Below, piece by piece: positions 16,328 through 25,624 of a stretch of 64,000 nucleotides of DNA. The DNA comes from Halalkalicoccus paucihalophilus (GTDB lineage Archaea > Halobacteriota > Halobacteria > Halobacteriales > Halalkalicoccaceae): assembly GCF_001593955.1 (NCBI RefSeq), contig NZ_LTAZ01000007.1:1-64000 (forward strand). Reading direction: 5' to 3'. Within the stretch, counting starts at the first letter, position 1. Each line of letters opens with the position of its first letter. The translations under genes were made by a program, and so were the position numbers. The notes under the pieces are model-generated. The model made no database searches and had not been told where the DNA came from. It was given only the letters and a program-made list of their open reading frames with translations.

Positions 16328-18046
16328 ATGTCCGACCACGATGTCGTCGTCATCGGTGCGGGCGGGGACGGCCCCGCTCTCGCGTGGCGACTCGGACGGC
16401 ACGGCCTCAACGTACTGGTGATCGAAGCGGGACCCTGGCACGGCAACGACCAGTGGCCAACCCCCCACGAAAAGCCCGGCGCGACGCAGAGCGACGACCC
16501 GGCGGACCTCGACGGCTCGCTAATGGACGAACAGCTCCACCGGCGAGAACAATCGATGAACGATCCCGTCTCGGGGAAGCTCCGCGTGGGGCCGGCCGAC
16601 CGCGATCGGGCCCCGTGGTTCCGCAACCAGCCCCAGAACATGTTCATCTGGCAGGTCGCCGGGGTCGGCGGGACGACGCTACATTACTTCGGCAACCACC
16701 CGCGCTCGTATCCCCATGCGTTTGAAGAGCAGGACCACTGGGAGATCGACTACGACGATCTCGTCCCCTACTACCAGCTCATGGAAGAAGAGCTCCCGGT
16801 GTTGCCGGCGCCAACAACCGAGAAAGAAGACCTCTACTACTACGGCGCCGAGCAGGCTGGCTATGACCTGCTCGATCAGAAGAACGTCACCGAAGAGGGG
16901 TATCGCCCCCAGCCCAACGCGATCGCCCATCCCGACGAGCGACTGGCGGGCAACTACGACGGGAACTTCAGCTATCCCGATATCGAGGGCTCGACGCTGT
17001 CGGGCCACCACTTCCAGGGCGGATCGCTCCCGCTCGACGCGCCGGTCCGGGAGAAGGCCCGCAAGTCGAGCAACGTCGGGTGGGTGCCCCGTGCGCTCGA
17101 TACGGGTAACGTCACTATCCGGCCGAACACCTACGTAACGAACGTCAACACCGAAAGCGGGCTACTTGGGACTGATAAACCCACTGCGACTGGCGTGGAC
17201 ATTCGGGATACATGGTCCGGCAAGACCGATACGATCACCGGCGACGTGATTGTGATGGCTGGTGGCTGTATCGAGACGCCCCGCCTCTGGTTGAACTCCG
17301 GATTGCCCCAGAACGACTGGGTCGGCAAGGGACTGACCACCCACTGGTTCGACTGGGTCGTCGGCACTTTCGACGAAGAAGATATCCAAGACGCGATCGG
17401 CTCGGACACCGTTCGACCGTACGTCGGGCAGAACTCGGCGGCACGGTTCGACAGTCCGGGGCTAGGTGGGCTCGAACTCATCGGGACGAGTCCGGGCTTG
17501 ACGGCCTTTGCTAACTACTCGTTCAGCCAGGCCGGCTACAACTTCGATACCGTCGTCGATGACGACGCCCCGTGGGACTCCCGAGGACGGATCGTTGACG
17601 AGGAGCTCAAGGAGCGAATGGCCGACTATGAACGGACGCTGTCAATCCTCGTCATCACCGACGACCTCCCGCGCCAGAACAACGGTGTCGAGGCCGATCC
17701 GGTGTTCGCCGACGAACACGGCCCGGTGCCACAGGTCGAGTGGGAGCCCCATCCCGACGACGACGCCAAACGCGACGAACTCGCCGGGATCGCCGGCGAG
17801 ATCCTCAGTAGTGCCGGGGCGAACCACGTCCATCGGTCGGACTGGCCGCCGCTACTCTTGCACATGCAGAGCTCGATGGCCCAGGGGAAGGTCGTCGATG
17901 ATAACTGCGAGGCCTACGACGTCGATCGACTGTTCATCGGAGACCACAGCGCCATGGCCAACGGCGGGGGCAGCCCCAACCCGACCCACACCGGGCAGGC
18001 ACTGGCCCTTCGCACCGCCGACCGGATCGAGGAGCTGTACTTCTGA
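16328..18046 (+). CDS. GMC-family FAD oxidoreductase
   Basis: 572 residues. The FAD-binding Rossmann motif opens the protein (VVVIGAGGDGPALAWRLG ... NVLVIEAG), followed by IWQVAGVGGTTLHYFGNHPR (GMC signature 1 region) and VIVMAGGCIETPRLWLNSG. The C-terminal active site has His in LLLHMQSSMAQG and Asn in GGGSPNPTHTGQALALRTAD, the usual His/Asn pair. GMC enzymes oxidise alcohols or sugars; the pair with the upstream Tat protein points to a sugar or polyol dehydrogenase at the membrane. It lacks its own signal peptide, which fits co-export with its partner. Confidence 0.85.
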   Translation: MSDHDVVVIGAGGDGPALAWRLGRHGLNVLVIEAGPWHGNDQWPTPHEKPGATQSDDPADLDGSLMDEQLHRREQSMNDPVSGKLRVGPADRDRAPWFRNQPQNMFIWQVAGVGGTTLHYFGNHPRSYPHAFEEQDHWEIDYDDLVPYYQLMEEELPVLPAPTTEKEDLYYYGAEQAGYDLLDQKNVTEEGYRPQPNAIAHPDERLAGNYDGNFSYPDIEGSTLSGHHFQGGSLPLDAPVREKARKSSNVGWVPRALDTGNVTIRPNTYVTNVNTESGLLGTDKPTATGVDIRDTWSGKTDTITGDVIVMAGGCIETPRLWLNSGLPQNDWVGKGLTTHWFDWVVGTFDEEDIQDAIGSDTVRPYVGQNSAARFDSPGLGGLELIGTSPGLTAFANYSFSQAGYNFDTVVDDDAPWDSRGRIVDEELKERMADYERTLSILVITDDLPRQNNGVEADPVFADEHGPVPQVEWEPHPDDDAKRDELAGIAGEILSSAGANHVHRSDWPPLLLHMQSSMAQGKVVDDNCEAYDVDRLFIGDHSAMANGGGSPNPTHTGQALALRTADRIEELYF

Positions 18047-18061
18047 GTCGTCGCCCACCTC

Positions 18062-19489
18062 ATGGACCACGCTTTCGACCCCACTGATCGCGCGTTCGAT
18101 GCCCTCCAGAGCGACGACGCTGAGACGGCCATCGAGCGTCTCTCTCGGTCACTCGAATCGACGCCCGAGGACGGTCGGGCCCTATGCCTTCGCAGTCGGG
18201 CGTATCTGGCGACCGGCCAGTCCGAACGCGCCCTCGCGGACGCCGACCGGGCAATCGACCTCGAGCCCGGGAACGCTGAGGCCCACATCGAGCGGGGGAA
18301 CGCGCTCGTCGAGCAGAGTGAGTACGGAAACGCCATCGGGGCGTACGACCGAGCGATCGAGCTCGATCCTGAAAACGCTCGCGCCTACCACAACCGCGCG
18401 AGCGCGTACGTCGTGTTCGGCGACGCAAACCGTGTGATGAGCGACTACGACCGCGCGATCGAGCTCGATCCCGAGGACGCGACCGCTCGCTACAAACGGG
18501 GGAGTGCACTGGCGCTGGCCGGCCGCCATGAAGCAGCGATCGAGTCGTTCGGCCGAGCGATCGATCTCGATCCCGATCGCTCACAGGCGTACAACGCACG
18601 CGGAATCTCCACAAACGAGGTGAGCGGCCCCGCTACAGCACTCGACGATTATCGCCGAGCGATCCAGTGCAATCGTGAGAACGCGGACGCCTACTACAAC
18701 CGGGCGATCGCCCATGCACAATTGGGCAACGTCGCGGAGTCGGATGCGGATCTCGACCGTGCGATCGCACTCGAAGACGGGTACGAAAACGCGTATCTCA
18801 AGCGAGGGAACGCCTACGCCGAGCAGGGGAGCTACGCGCTGGCGATCCGCGATTTCGAACGCGCGAGCGAACGGAGTCCGAACGATCCGGTTCCTCGGTT
18901 CAACGCCGGAAACGCACATCGTGCACGTGGCGATACCGACGCGGCGATCGACGCGTATCACCGCACGCTTGCGAACGCAGCTCGGCTTCCCGATCACGGG
19001 TGTCGGGTCCACGGAGCGCTCGCTGACCTGTATTGCGACCGGAACCGTCAGGAGGAGTATGAACGCCACCAGTTCCGCTACGCCGTGCTCTCGGTGCTGC
19101 AGGACGACCGGTGGACCGGAATAACGGCGGCCGCACGCCTCCTTGAGACGACGGAGTCGATGACCCCCCGACGACGGAACGCAGCGGCGCTCACCGTGGC
19201 CGGGAATCGACTCGGCGACCGGGCCGGGGGATACGCACCGCCGGCAGTCCACCGGTGCGAGGCGACGGCAACCCAGCTACTCGACTCGTGTGATACGCTC
19301 TCCGAGGAGAACCGCATTCTGTACGAGATCGCCATGAACGACGGGCCCAACGGTGAACGGACAGGGGGTCGACGGGAAAGGGGTGCCTTCGACCGGGAGA
19401 AGGCGATCGATCACGACGACTGGGAGGCGCTCTATGGACTCGCCGTCGACGCGCTCCGCTCAGAGATGCGTGTGTATCGGCGGAAGTAA
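18062..19489 (+). CDS. Tetratricopeptide-repeat protein
   Basis: 475 residues. Residues about 1-320 are eight to nine TPR units of 34 residues with the consensus AYYNRA..Y...G....A..DYDRAIELDP (for example AIGAYDRAIELDPENARAYH). The last 150 residues are helical and not repeat-like. TPR arrays bind other proteins. It starts 15 bp after the GMC gene on the same strand, so it may belong to that operon, though such spacing alone does not prove a shared role. Confidence 0.85.
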   Translation: MDHAFDPTDRAFDALQSDDAETAIERLSRSLESTPEDGRALCLRSRAYLATGQSERALADADRAIDLEPGNAEAHIERGNALVEQSEYGNAIGAYDRAIELDPENARAYHNRASAYVVFGDANRVMSDYDRAIELDPEDATARYKRGSALALAGRHEAAIESFGRAIDLDPDRSQAYNARGISTNEVSGPATALDDYRRAIQCNRENADAYYNRAIAHAQLGNVAESDADLDRAIALEDGYENAYLKRGNAYAEQGSYALAIRDFERASERSPNDPVPRFNAGNAHRARGDTDAAIDAYHRTLANAARLPDHGCRVHGALADLYCDRNRQEEYERHQFRYAVLSVLQDDRWTGITAAARLLETTESMTPRRRNAAALTVAGNRLGDRAGGYAPPAVHRCEATATQLLDSCDTLSEENRILYEIAMNDGPNGERTGGRRERGAFDREKAIDHDDWEALYGLAVDALRSEMRVYRRK

Positions 19490-19492
19490 AAC

Positions 19493-20152
19493 TCAGGGAG
19501 TCAACATCGAGAACACCCGTGCTTCGGCCTTTCGGAGGTGTTCGTTGACGGTACTCGCCGCACAGCCGAGTCGCGTCGAGATCTCCTCGTGGTTCGTGCG
19601 TCGTGGGACCTCGTAGTAGCCCATCTCGATGGCCGCTTCGATCACCTCGAGCTGGCGTGTCGTCAGCTGTGACCGGAGATACTGGCTGTCGGAGGAGTAC
19701 TGCCCGACCTGTCGGATCGAAACGCCGACCGACTCGGGCATTTCCTCGATCGCCTGACCCAAGAGATCGTGAGAGCCGATGAGCGTGGTCTGCAGACCAC
19801 CGTGAGCCGTAAAGACGATCGGCGTGTCGACCATCAGCGCGTACCTCTGAAAGAGCATCATAAGCGAGCCCGCCGGTTCACCGGGTTGAAGGTGGACGTG
19901 GACGTGGAACGTTCCCTCGGCTTCGTCTTCGTGGAACACGTCGTGGCTGATGAGTGCCTCGTGGTCGGTCAGCGCCGTGGAAACCGCGTGGCGGTCGCCA
20001 CGGAGGCTGTACACCATCGTTCCGGTCCCGTCGCTGAACGCGTTGACGTACAACAGTGCCTCGCGTTCGACGCTCGGATCCTTCGCCAACATCCGATCGA
20101 CGGGGTGAATGCCGCCTTCATCCGGCGTGAGAACGAGGGTGAAATACTTCAT
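19493..20152 (-). CDS. HTH-10 (bacterio-opsin activator-like) transcription regulator
   Basis: 219 residues. The N-terminal about 155 residues form a sensor-like domain, and the C-terminal HTH-10 domain reads LTTRQLEVIEAAIEMGYYEV, PRRTNHEEISTRLG, ASTVNEHLRKAEARV. HTH-10 proteins are a haloarchaeal regulator family named after Bat. It ends three bases from the convergent TPR gene stop. Its targets are unknown. The 250 bp on its upstream side hold no gene. Confidence 0.9.
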   Translation of the reverse strand: MKYFTLVLTPDEGGIHPVDRMLAKDPSVEREALLYVNAFSDGTGTMVYSLRGDRHAVSTALTDHEALISHDVFHEDEAEGTFHVHVHLQPGEPAGSLMMLFQRYALMVDTPIVFTAHGGLQTTLIGSHDLLGQAIEEMPESVGVSIRQVGQYSSDSQYLRSQLTTRQLEVIEAAIEMGYYEVPRRTNHEEISTRLGCAASTVNEHLRKAEARVFSMLTP

Positions 20153-20400
20153 CGGTCACCTCGATATACCGGCCGATAGGGGTGGGTATCGATTTCTTGC
20201 CACGGTTGTGAAGAGCGATTTGTGCCCCTGTTTGCTTTCCCGAACACGTAGGTAACTGTTTGGTGTTAGGTATCCCTTCACAAAAATATATGCTCCGAAT
20301 TTCGAACCCGTCGAAGGCAGATCACGAGGGCAAGCGGGACTGCGTTACTCACTCGAACGATCCGAGGACAGGATTCAGGTGAGTTGAGGTCCGACACAGC

Positions 20401-20973
20401 CTACGAGTTGCGAACCAGCGGATCGTACCACTCCTTATTGGCCCGATACCAGTGGATGAACTCGGAAACCCCCTCACGGATGTCGGTCGTCGGTTCGTAC
20501 CCCAACAGCTCGTTCGCCTTCGAGATGTCGGCGTGGGTGTGCTCGGCATCGGCGTCGTTTCGCTCGCCGTAGACGAGGTCGAGGTCGGGTGCGAGCTGAT
20601 TGCGCACCACTTCGGCGAGCGTCTCGATGTCGATGGTGTCCGTACTCCCGACGTTCATGATCTCGCCGTCGGCGACATCAGTATCGAGGAGTCGCTCGTT
20701 CGCCCAGAGGACGTCGTCGACGTAGGTGAAATCCCGGGTTTGAGAGCCATCGCCGTAGATCACCGGCGGTTCGTCATGGAGACATCGGGAGACGAAATTC
20801 GAGATCGCCATGTTCGGGCGCATCCGGGGGCCGTAGACGGTGAGATACCGCAGTGAAACCGTCGGCAGGCCGTACACTTCGTTGTAGACGCGCGCGTACT
20901 GCTCGGCCGCGAGCTTCGAGACGCCGTAGGGGCTGACCGGCGTCGTGGGGTGGTCCTCGTCGGAGGGAAGGTA
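20401..20973 (-). pseudogene. NAD-dependent sugar epimerase/dehydratase lacking its N-terminal half
   Basis: The minus frame reads YLPSDEDHPTTPVSPYGVSK (the YxxxK catalytic pair), then LRYLTVYGPRMRPNMAISNF, VIYGDGSQTRDFTYVDDV, and a normal C-terminus to 20401. The GxxGxxG NAD-binding half (about 120 residues) is absent: homology ends at about 20973, exactly where the glycosyltransferase remnant begins on the other strand. A GTG at 20877 could start translation of the last third only. In intact form it would make nucleotide sugars for surface glycans. Confidence 0.75.
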
Positions 20974-20977
20974 GTAT

Positions 20978-21301
20978 ATGAGCGCTGCCGACGGGTTCGT
21001 CCTATCCTCGCATTGGGAGGGATTCGGAATCGTCGTCGCCGAGGCGATGGCGTGTGAACTGCCGGTCGTCTCGACGGCCTGTGGCGGCCCCGAGGAGATC
21101 GTCGCCGACGGGGAGACGGGATACCTGAGCGAGGTGAGAGATCCCGATCAACTGGCCGCGAACATGGACACGGTACTGGAGATGGAAGACGGAACGCGTG
21201 AGCGAATGGGAACGCGGGGTCGAGAGCGAATCGTTGAGGCGTTCGGGATCGATCGGATCGTCGAACAGTGGCGGGCGATCTATTCGGAGGCAGGCGAATA
21301 G
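20978..21301 (+). pseudogene. C-terminal remnant of a GT4 glycosyltransferase
   Basis: 107 residues beginning MSAADGFVLSSHWEGFGIVV, AEAMACELPVVSTACGGPEE, IVADGETGYLSEV. These are the C-terminal donor-binding lobe of a GT-B glycosyltransferase of family 4, with the E-x7-E motif (EGFGIVVAE). The acceptor lobe (about 250 residues) is missing. The ATG at 20978 happens to lie inside the gene, so a short protein could still be made, but it would lack half of the active site. It abuts the truncated epimerase head to head. Confidence 0.75.
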
Positions 21302-21332
21302 CGGGCCCGTCGGATCGGGACGGATGGGTCGG

Positions 21333-21503
21333 TCAGAGCTCGATCTCGCGGCCGATACCGTAGGTTAATCCCCCGAGTCCAAAGAGAACGAGGACCGCTC
21401 CGAGCAGCCACACACCCGAGTACGCGGCTGAAAACGCACCGATCCAGAGGCCACAGAGCAGAACGACGCCACCGCCGACGATGGACTGGACGAACTGCTC
21501 CAT
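21333..21503 (-). CDS. Small two-helix membrane protein
   Basis: 56 residues from ATG 21503 (MEQFVQSIVGGGVVLLCGLW), with two hydrophobic segments (VVLLCGLWIGAFSAAYSG and LLGAVLVLFGLGGLTYGIG) and a charged end (REIEL). An upstream in-frame ATG at 21626 would add unlikely sequence. Small proteins of this kind are common in haloarchaea and without assigned role. Confidence 0.6.
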   Translation of the reverse strand: MEQFVQSIVGGGVVLLCGLWIGAFSAAYSGVWLLGAVLVLFGLGGLTYGIGREIEL

Positions 21504-21657
21504 ACACCCTCTTGTGAACGACGGCAGTAAATATCCGGGGTCGCCGGTCCAAGAAATCGGTCCAAAGCCAACGCCATCAGGGCCGAAACCCCGCCCATCA
21601 CATTCGTCAGCGGACACGGAGAGCAAACGTTAGTGGCGTCGAGCCACTACTAGAGGT

Positions 21658-22044
21658 ATGACCGCAACGCTCGTCTACGACGACGACTGTGGCTTCTGTA
21701 CGTGGTGGGCCGACTACCTCGCCGATCACTCCGACATTCGGGTGGTCGGGTTCGCCGACCTCACGCCCGAACTGTGCGAGAAAATCCCCGACGAATACGA
21801 GAACTGCTCGCACTTCGTCACCGACGACGGGGTCTACTCGTGTGGCGCATCGATCGAGGAGGCGTTCACGCGGACCGAGATCGGACGGCCGGTCCGACCA
21901 CTCACGAAGTTCCTCCGAAACTTCGAGGACTACGAGCGCCTCCGGGAGCGTTCGTACCGACGGATCGCGGACAACCGGAGCTTCTGGGGACGCCTCCTCT
22001 CGAAGACGCCGCCGGCGAGACGGAACTCGGACGACGAGCGCTGA
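21658..22044 (+). CDS. Thiol-disulfide oxidoreductase DCC family protein (DUF393)
   Basis: 128 residues. The N-terminal DxDCxxC motif is clear (VYDDDCGFCTWWADYL, Cys11 and Cys14), followed by FADLTPELCEKIP, FVTDDGVYSCGASIEEAF and a Arg-rich helical end. DCC proteins have a thioredoxin-like fold and are inferred to handle disulfides. The gene is convergent with the lipase-maturation-factor gene 12 bp away; DCC domains often occur next to or fused with such membrane proteins, so a shared role in disulfide chemistry of an exported protein is plausible. Confidence 0.85.
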   Translation: MTATLVYDDDCGFCTWWADYLADHSDIRVVGFADLTPELCEKIPDEYENCSHFVTDDGVYSCGASIEEAFTRTEIGRPVRPLTKFLRNFEDYERLRERSYRRIADNRSFWGRLLSKTPPARRNSDDER

Positions 22045-22056
22045 GGGGACGACTGG

Positions 22057-23526
22057 TCACAGCCTCCGCCGGCCTCGTCTCGATCCGTCACCCCGAAGAT
22101 CCTTCAGCGACGTCGGCCGCACGTACGTGCCGACGGGTTCACGCTCCCACCACCGGCCCGTCTCCTCGCGTTCGACCGGGGTCGTGTATCGGTAGTGATA
22201 CCGGGTCGCGCGGACGTACTCGGGCGGGTCGTCGAAGGGGACCGTAGCGAGCAGATCGAGGGTCGCCTCATCACCTTCAAGGAGCTTGGCCAACAGGCGC
22301 GGGAACCACGGGCTCCGGTAGGGAGAGGGCGCCATCGCAGCGAACCAGAGTTGCCAGTCGAGTCGAAGGTGGTAAGGAGCGACCTGTGGCGGCCGTCGTG
22401 TGGGGTCGGTCGGTTTTCCCTTGAACTCGTAGGCGCGCCACTCGGTCCCGTCGGTGGGTTCTTCGTCGGCAGTCCCTTCGATAACGATCTCGTAACGCTC
22501 CCTCGTGATCGAGCCGAACGCGCCGTAGGTGTTGACCAGATGCAACGGGTCGAAGGCGGTGTTCATCACCTGCGACTCCGAGAGCATGTTGACTGCTGGC
22601 CGGATGCTCAACGCGAGGACGAGGACGGTCACGAGAACCGCAAGCACCTCGAGATACAGCGGCGTCGCGACCGTGGCTGGCGCCGAAACCGGGAGAATCG
22701 CCATGAGAGTGCCGTCGCTGAACGTGGCGATCGCCAGAACGATCGTCAGCGCGTTTAGCCACGCGAAGTTGCCGGTCACCATCAGCCAGCCCTGAAACCC
22801 GATCGTCGCCACGCCTGCGAGCGCCGAGAGGGGTTGAGGTGCGAAATACAGGAAGGGGACCGCGAGTTCGACCACGTGATTCCCGAGCGTCTCGAGGCGG
22901 TGAAAGCGCTTCGAACGGTGGTGGGCGAACCAGCTCACGGGGTTGGGAATCGGCTGGGTCTCGTAGTGGTACTCCATCGCGCTCAGATCGCGCCAACAGT
23001 CGTCGCCGCGGAGTTTGATCAGCCCCGCACCGAACATGTTCCGAAAGAGCACCCACTGGAGCAGAACGAGAACCACGAACGGCGGGGCGACGCTCCCGGC
23101 ACCGAGGAAGACCGCGAGAAAGCCGGTCTCAAGCAGCATGGACTCCCAACCGTAGCCGTAGAAGGTCTGGCCCGCGTTCACGAACGAGAGGTACAGGAGC
23201 CACAGCATCGCCCAGAGGGCCATCGAGGCGGGCGTCGCGTAGGGGTCGGGTAACCAGTAGGGGCCAGCCACGAGTGCGATCAGCGAGAGGCCCACCCCAG
23301 CCCACGCCGCAAGCCCGATCGCACGGTCGCTCGGAACGAGATGGAAGAGGCTCGGTCGCTCGCTAACGGAGGTGTGCTCGACGTACCGGCTGATCGGCAA
23401 CAACCCGTCCTCGCCGGCGAGCGGGCGGAACTGGTTGGCCGCGACGAGAAAGGCGATCAAATAGAGCAGCGCGAGGGCCCGCTGGAAGAGGAGACGAACA
23501 AGCCAGTAGTCCGCACCGTCCCACAT
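22057..23526 (-). CDS. Lipase maturation factor (LMF1/2) family membrane protein
   Basis: 489 residues with about eight transmembrane segments in the first 300 residues and a soluble C-terminal part. LMF marks are present: YGWESMLLETGFLAVFLG, WVLFRNMFGAGLIKLRGDDC and, near the end, APYHLRLDWQLWFAAM. In vertebrates LMF1 folds lipases in the ER; archaeal homologues are probably membrane assembly factors of unknown client. It converges on the DCC gene. Confidence 0.85.
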   Translation of the reverse strand: MWDGADYWLVRLLFQRALALLYLIAFLVAANQFRPLAGEDGLLPISRYVEHTSVSERPSLFHLVPSDRAIGLAAWAGVGLSLIALVAGPYWLPDPYATPASMALWAMLWLLYLSFVNAGQTFYGYGWESMLLETGFLAVFLGAGSVAPPFVVLVLLQWVLFRNMFGAGLIKLRGDDCWRDLSAMEYHYETQPIPNPVSWFAHHRSKRFHRLETLGNHVVELAVPFLYFAPQPLSALAGVATIGFQGWLMVTGNFAWLNALTIVLAIATFSDGTLMAILPVSAPATVATPLYLEVLAVLVTVLVLALSIRPAVNMLSESQVMNTAFDPLHLVNTYGAFGSITRERYEIVIEGTADEEPTDGTEWRAYEFKGKPTDPTRRPPQVAPYHLRLDWQLWFAAMAPSPYRSPWFPRLLAKLLEGDEATLDLLATVPFDDPPEYVRATRYHYRYTTPVEREETGRWWEREPVGTYVRPTSLKDLRGDGSRRGRRRL

Positions 23527-23667
23527 GTGAAAGGAGTACGGCGGCGGACTGCCAAAGGAATGACGGAGCGGGAGGGTGGACGACCCGTTCGAGCGGCGTT
23601 CGCGTCGGTCCCTCGAAACGGATCGAGGAGAGAGGGTTTTTCACTGAGGTCTACGTTGCCTACCAGC

Positions 23668-25032
23668 ATGGGATACGTTGTCAAGATGCCGAAGTTGGGG
23701 CTCGAAATGGAACAGGGGACCCTCTTGGAGTGGTATAGCGAAGAAGGCGACCCCGTCGAGGAGGGCGAAGTGCTCGCCGAGATCGAATCCGAGAAGAGCA
23801 TCGGCGAGATCGAGGCCCGCGAGGGCGGCGTCCTTCGACTCGTCGACATCGACGAGGGCGAGACGGTCCCACCGGGAACGCCCATCGGGATCGTCGCGGA
23901 CGCCGACGAGGACATAACGGGGTTCGAAGCGGAGTTCGACCAAGCGGCGGCGGATCCTGAGGAGTCGACCGAACCCGTGGACGAACCGGCGGAATCGGCC
24001 GAACCGACCGCGGAGGCGGAGACGGCGGCGAGCGCTTCGAGTGCCGAGAGCGCGTCGGCGCAGGTGAAAGCCTCACCACGGGCCGAACGCCGGGCCGAGG
24101 AGCTCGACGTCACCCTCAGTACCGTCGACGGAACCGGACCACAGGGCGCGATCACCGAAGAGGACGTCGAGGCCGTCGCGGCGTCCGGCGAAACGGAGGC
24201 CGAGACGACGCCAGCACCGGCCGCAGAGCGGGTCAAGGCCTCACCACGGTCGAAACGGCGGGCCGAAGAACTCGGGGTCGATCTCGCCGGTATCGACGGA
24301 TCGGGACCGGGGGGTGCGATCACCGAGGACGACGTCGAGGCCGCGGCCGAGGAGACGCCGACGGACGCCGTCGAATCTGCGGTCTCTGACGCCGGGCGGG
24401 CGGGCGTCGGTCCGGGGCGATATCGCACCGCAACGCTCGTGGTCGACGGGGGGGCGGCCGATACGCTGATCGAGACGACCGAACTGGCGGCGGAGGCGTT
24501 CGACATCGAGGTCTCACCGCTCGACACCCTGCTCGTGGCGACCTCGTCGGCGCTCGAGAACCATCCCACGTTCAACGCGACGTTCGAGGACGACACCCAC
24601 CACCTCCATCGACAACAGGACGTCGCGCTCGCGGCCGAGGCCGATGGCGAACTGCTCACGCCCGTCGTCGAGGGCGTCGAGGGGCGGTCGTTCGCCGACC
24701 TCGTCGAGACGCGCCACGTGAAGACCGACGAAGCGGTTGCGAGCGGTGTCTCGGGCACGCGCGCGACGTTCGCGCTCGCGCTCGAAGGGGAGTTCGACGG
24801 CGACGGCGAGTCGCTGCTCGCACCGCCGACGGTCGCGGGGCTTCTCGCAGACGCCTCACGACGACGAGCCACACCCGCCGAAAACGGCGTCTCCCTCGAT
24901 CGGTGCCTCTCGCTGTCGCTGGCTTACGATACCCGTGTCCTCGGCGACGGGGACGCAGAGGAATTCCTCGAAACGCTGCTCGAACGGATCGGAGATCTAC
25001 CCGAACTCGTGCTGGCAACCTACGGGAAGTAG
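23668..25032 (+). CDS. 2-oxoacid dehydrogenase E2 (dihydrolipoamide acyltransferase) with altered catalytic motif
   Basis: 454 residues from ATG 23668. Residues 1-76 are a lipoyl domain (lipoyl Lys43 in EIESEKSIGEIE), and an Ala/Glu-rich linker follows. Two peripheral-subunit-binding domains sit at about 133-170 and 189-225 (each KASPR..RRAEEL, GPxGAITExDVE). The acyltransferase domain from about 250 ends in SLAYDTRVLGDGDAEEFL. In E2 enzymes this place reads DHRVVDG, with catalytic His and Asp; here His is Thr422 and the Asp is displaced. The protein can bind lipoate and E1/E3, but acyl transfer by the standard mechanism is doubtful. It converges on the VOC gene of the E1 operon and is the E2 candidate for it. 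Confidence 0.82.
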   Translation: MGYVVKMPKLGLEMEQGTLLEWYSEEGDPVEEGEVLAEIESEKSIGEIEAREGGVLRLVDIDEGETVPPGTPIGIVADADEDITGFEAEFDQAAADPEESTEPVDEPAESAEPTAEAETAASASSAESASAQVKASPRAERRAEELDVTLSTVDGTGPQGAITEEDVEAVAASGETEAETTPAPAAERVKASPRSKRRAEELGVDLAGIDGSGPGGAITEDDVEAAAEETPTDAVESAVSDAGRAGVGPGRYRTATLVVDGGAADTLIETTELAAEAFDIEVSPLDTLLVATSSALENHPTFNATFEDDTHHLHRQQDVALAAEADGELLTPVVEGVEGRSFADLVETRHVKTDEAVASGVSGTRATFALALEGEFDGDGESLLAPPTVAGLLADASRRRATPAENGVSLDRCLSLSLAYDTRVLGDGDAEEFLETLLERIGDLPELVLATYGK

Positions 25033-25044
25033 TCCGGGTTCTGC

Positions 25045-25554
25045 CTACTCGGGATACGTCCTGTCGGGATCGGGCATCGCCTCGAGGTTCGTCGCCGTCT
25101 CGAAGATGACGCCGTTGAGCCGATCCCGCGTGTCGAAGTACCAGTATCGGACCCCAGCGAAGTTCCCGCTCTGAAGCACCCCCATCCCCGTCTCCTCGAA
25201 CCGCTCGACGACCGCCTCCGTGTCCTCGAACGCGAAACACGCGACGTGGTGGAGCCCCTCGCCGTGTTCTTCCAAGTGGTCGGTGTAGATGTTCTCGCCT
25301 TCCAGCGGCTCGATCAATTCGATCATCGTCCCCGCGACCTCGCCAAGGGCAAGTACCATAGAGTAGTCGTGCGGTTCGCCGCGATAGGTCGTCTCCGAGA
25401 GACGGGGCGGCTCGAATCGATAGACCTCCCACGGGCCGATACCGAGGATCGAACCGAACCGCTCCATCCCGTCCTCGATGTCCCTGACGACGAACGCGAC
25501 CTGCGTGATCTGCGGGATCTCGATCCCCACGTCCGGTATATCAGTATTGACCAT
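25045..25554 (-). CDS. VOC-family (glyoxalase/epimerase-like) protein
   Basis: 169 residues with two beta-alpha-beta-beta-beta units: IPQITQVAFVVRDIEDGMER, then GEGLHHVACFAFEDTEAVVE, with an end RDRLNGVIFETATN. The metal-ligand pattern (Gln/His, Glu, His, Glu) is like methylmalonyl-CoA epimerases. Start ATG 25554. It is the last gene in the minus-strand run of E1 alpha, E1 beta and the NAD-kinase-like gene, 70 bp downstream of the latter. The substrate is unknown; a CoA- or hydroxyacid-related substrate would suit the context. Confidence 0.78.
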   Translation of the reverse strand: MVNTDIPDVGIEIPQITQVAFVVRDIEDGMERFGSILGIGPWEVYRFEPPRLSETTYRGEPHDYSMVLALGEVAGTMIELIEPLEGENIYTDHLEEHGEGLHHVACFAFEDTEAVVERFEETGMGVLQSGNFAGVRYWYFDTRDRLNGVIFETATNLEAMPDPDRTYPE

Positions 25555-25624
25555 GATATACAGAAGAGGGACGGTAATCGATTTATACGTTCGTACTGGT
25601 CCGGCGAACAGTCAGACGGGAAGA

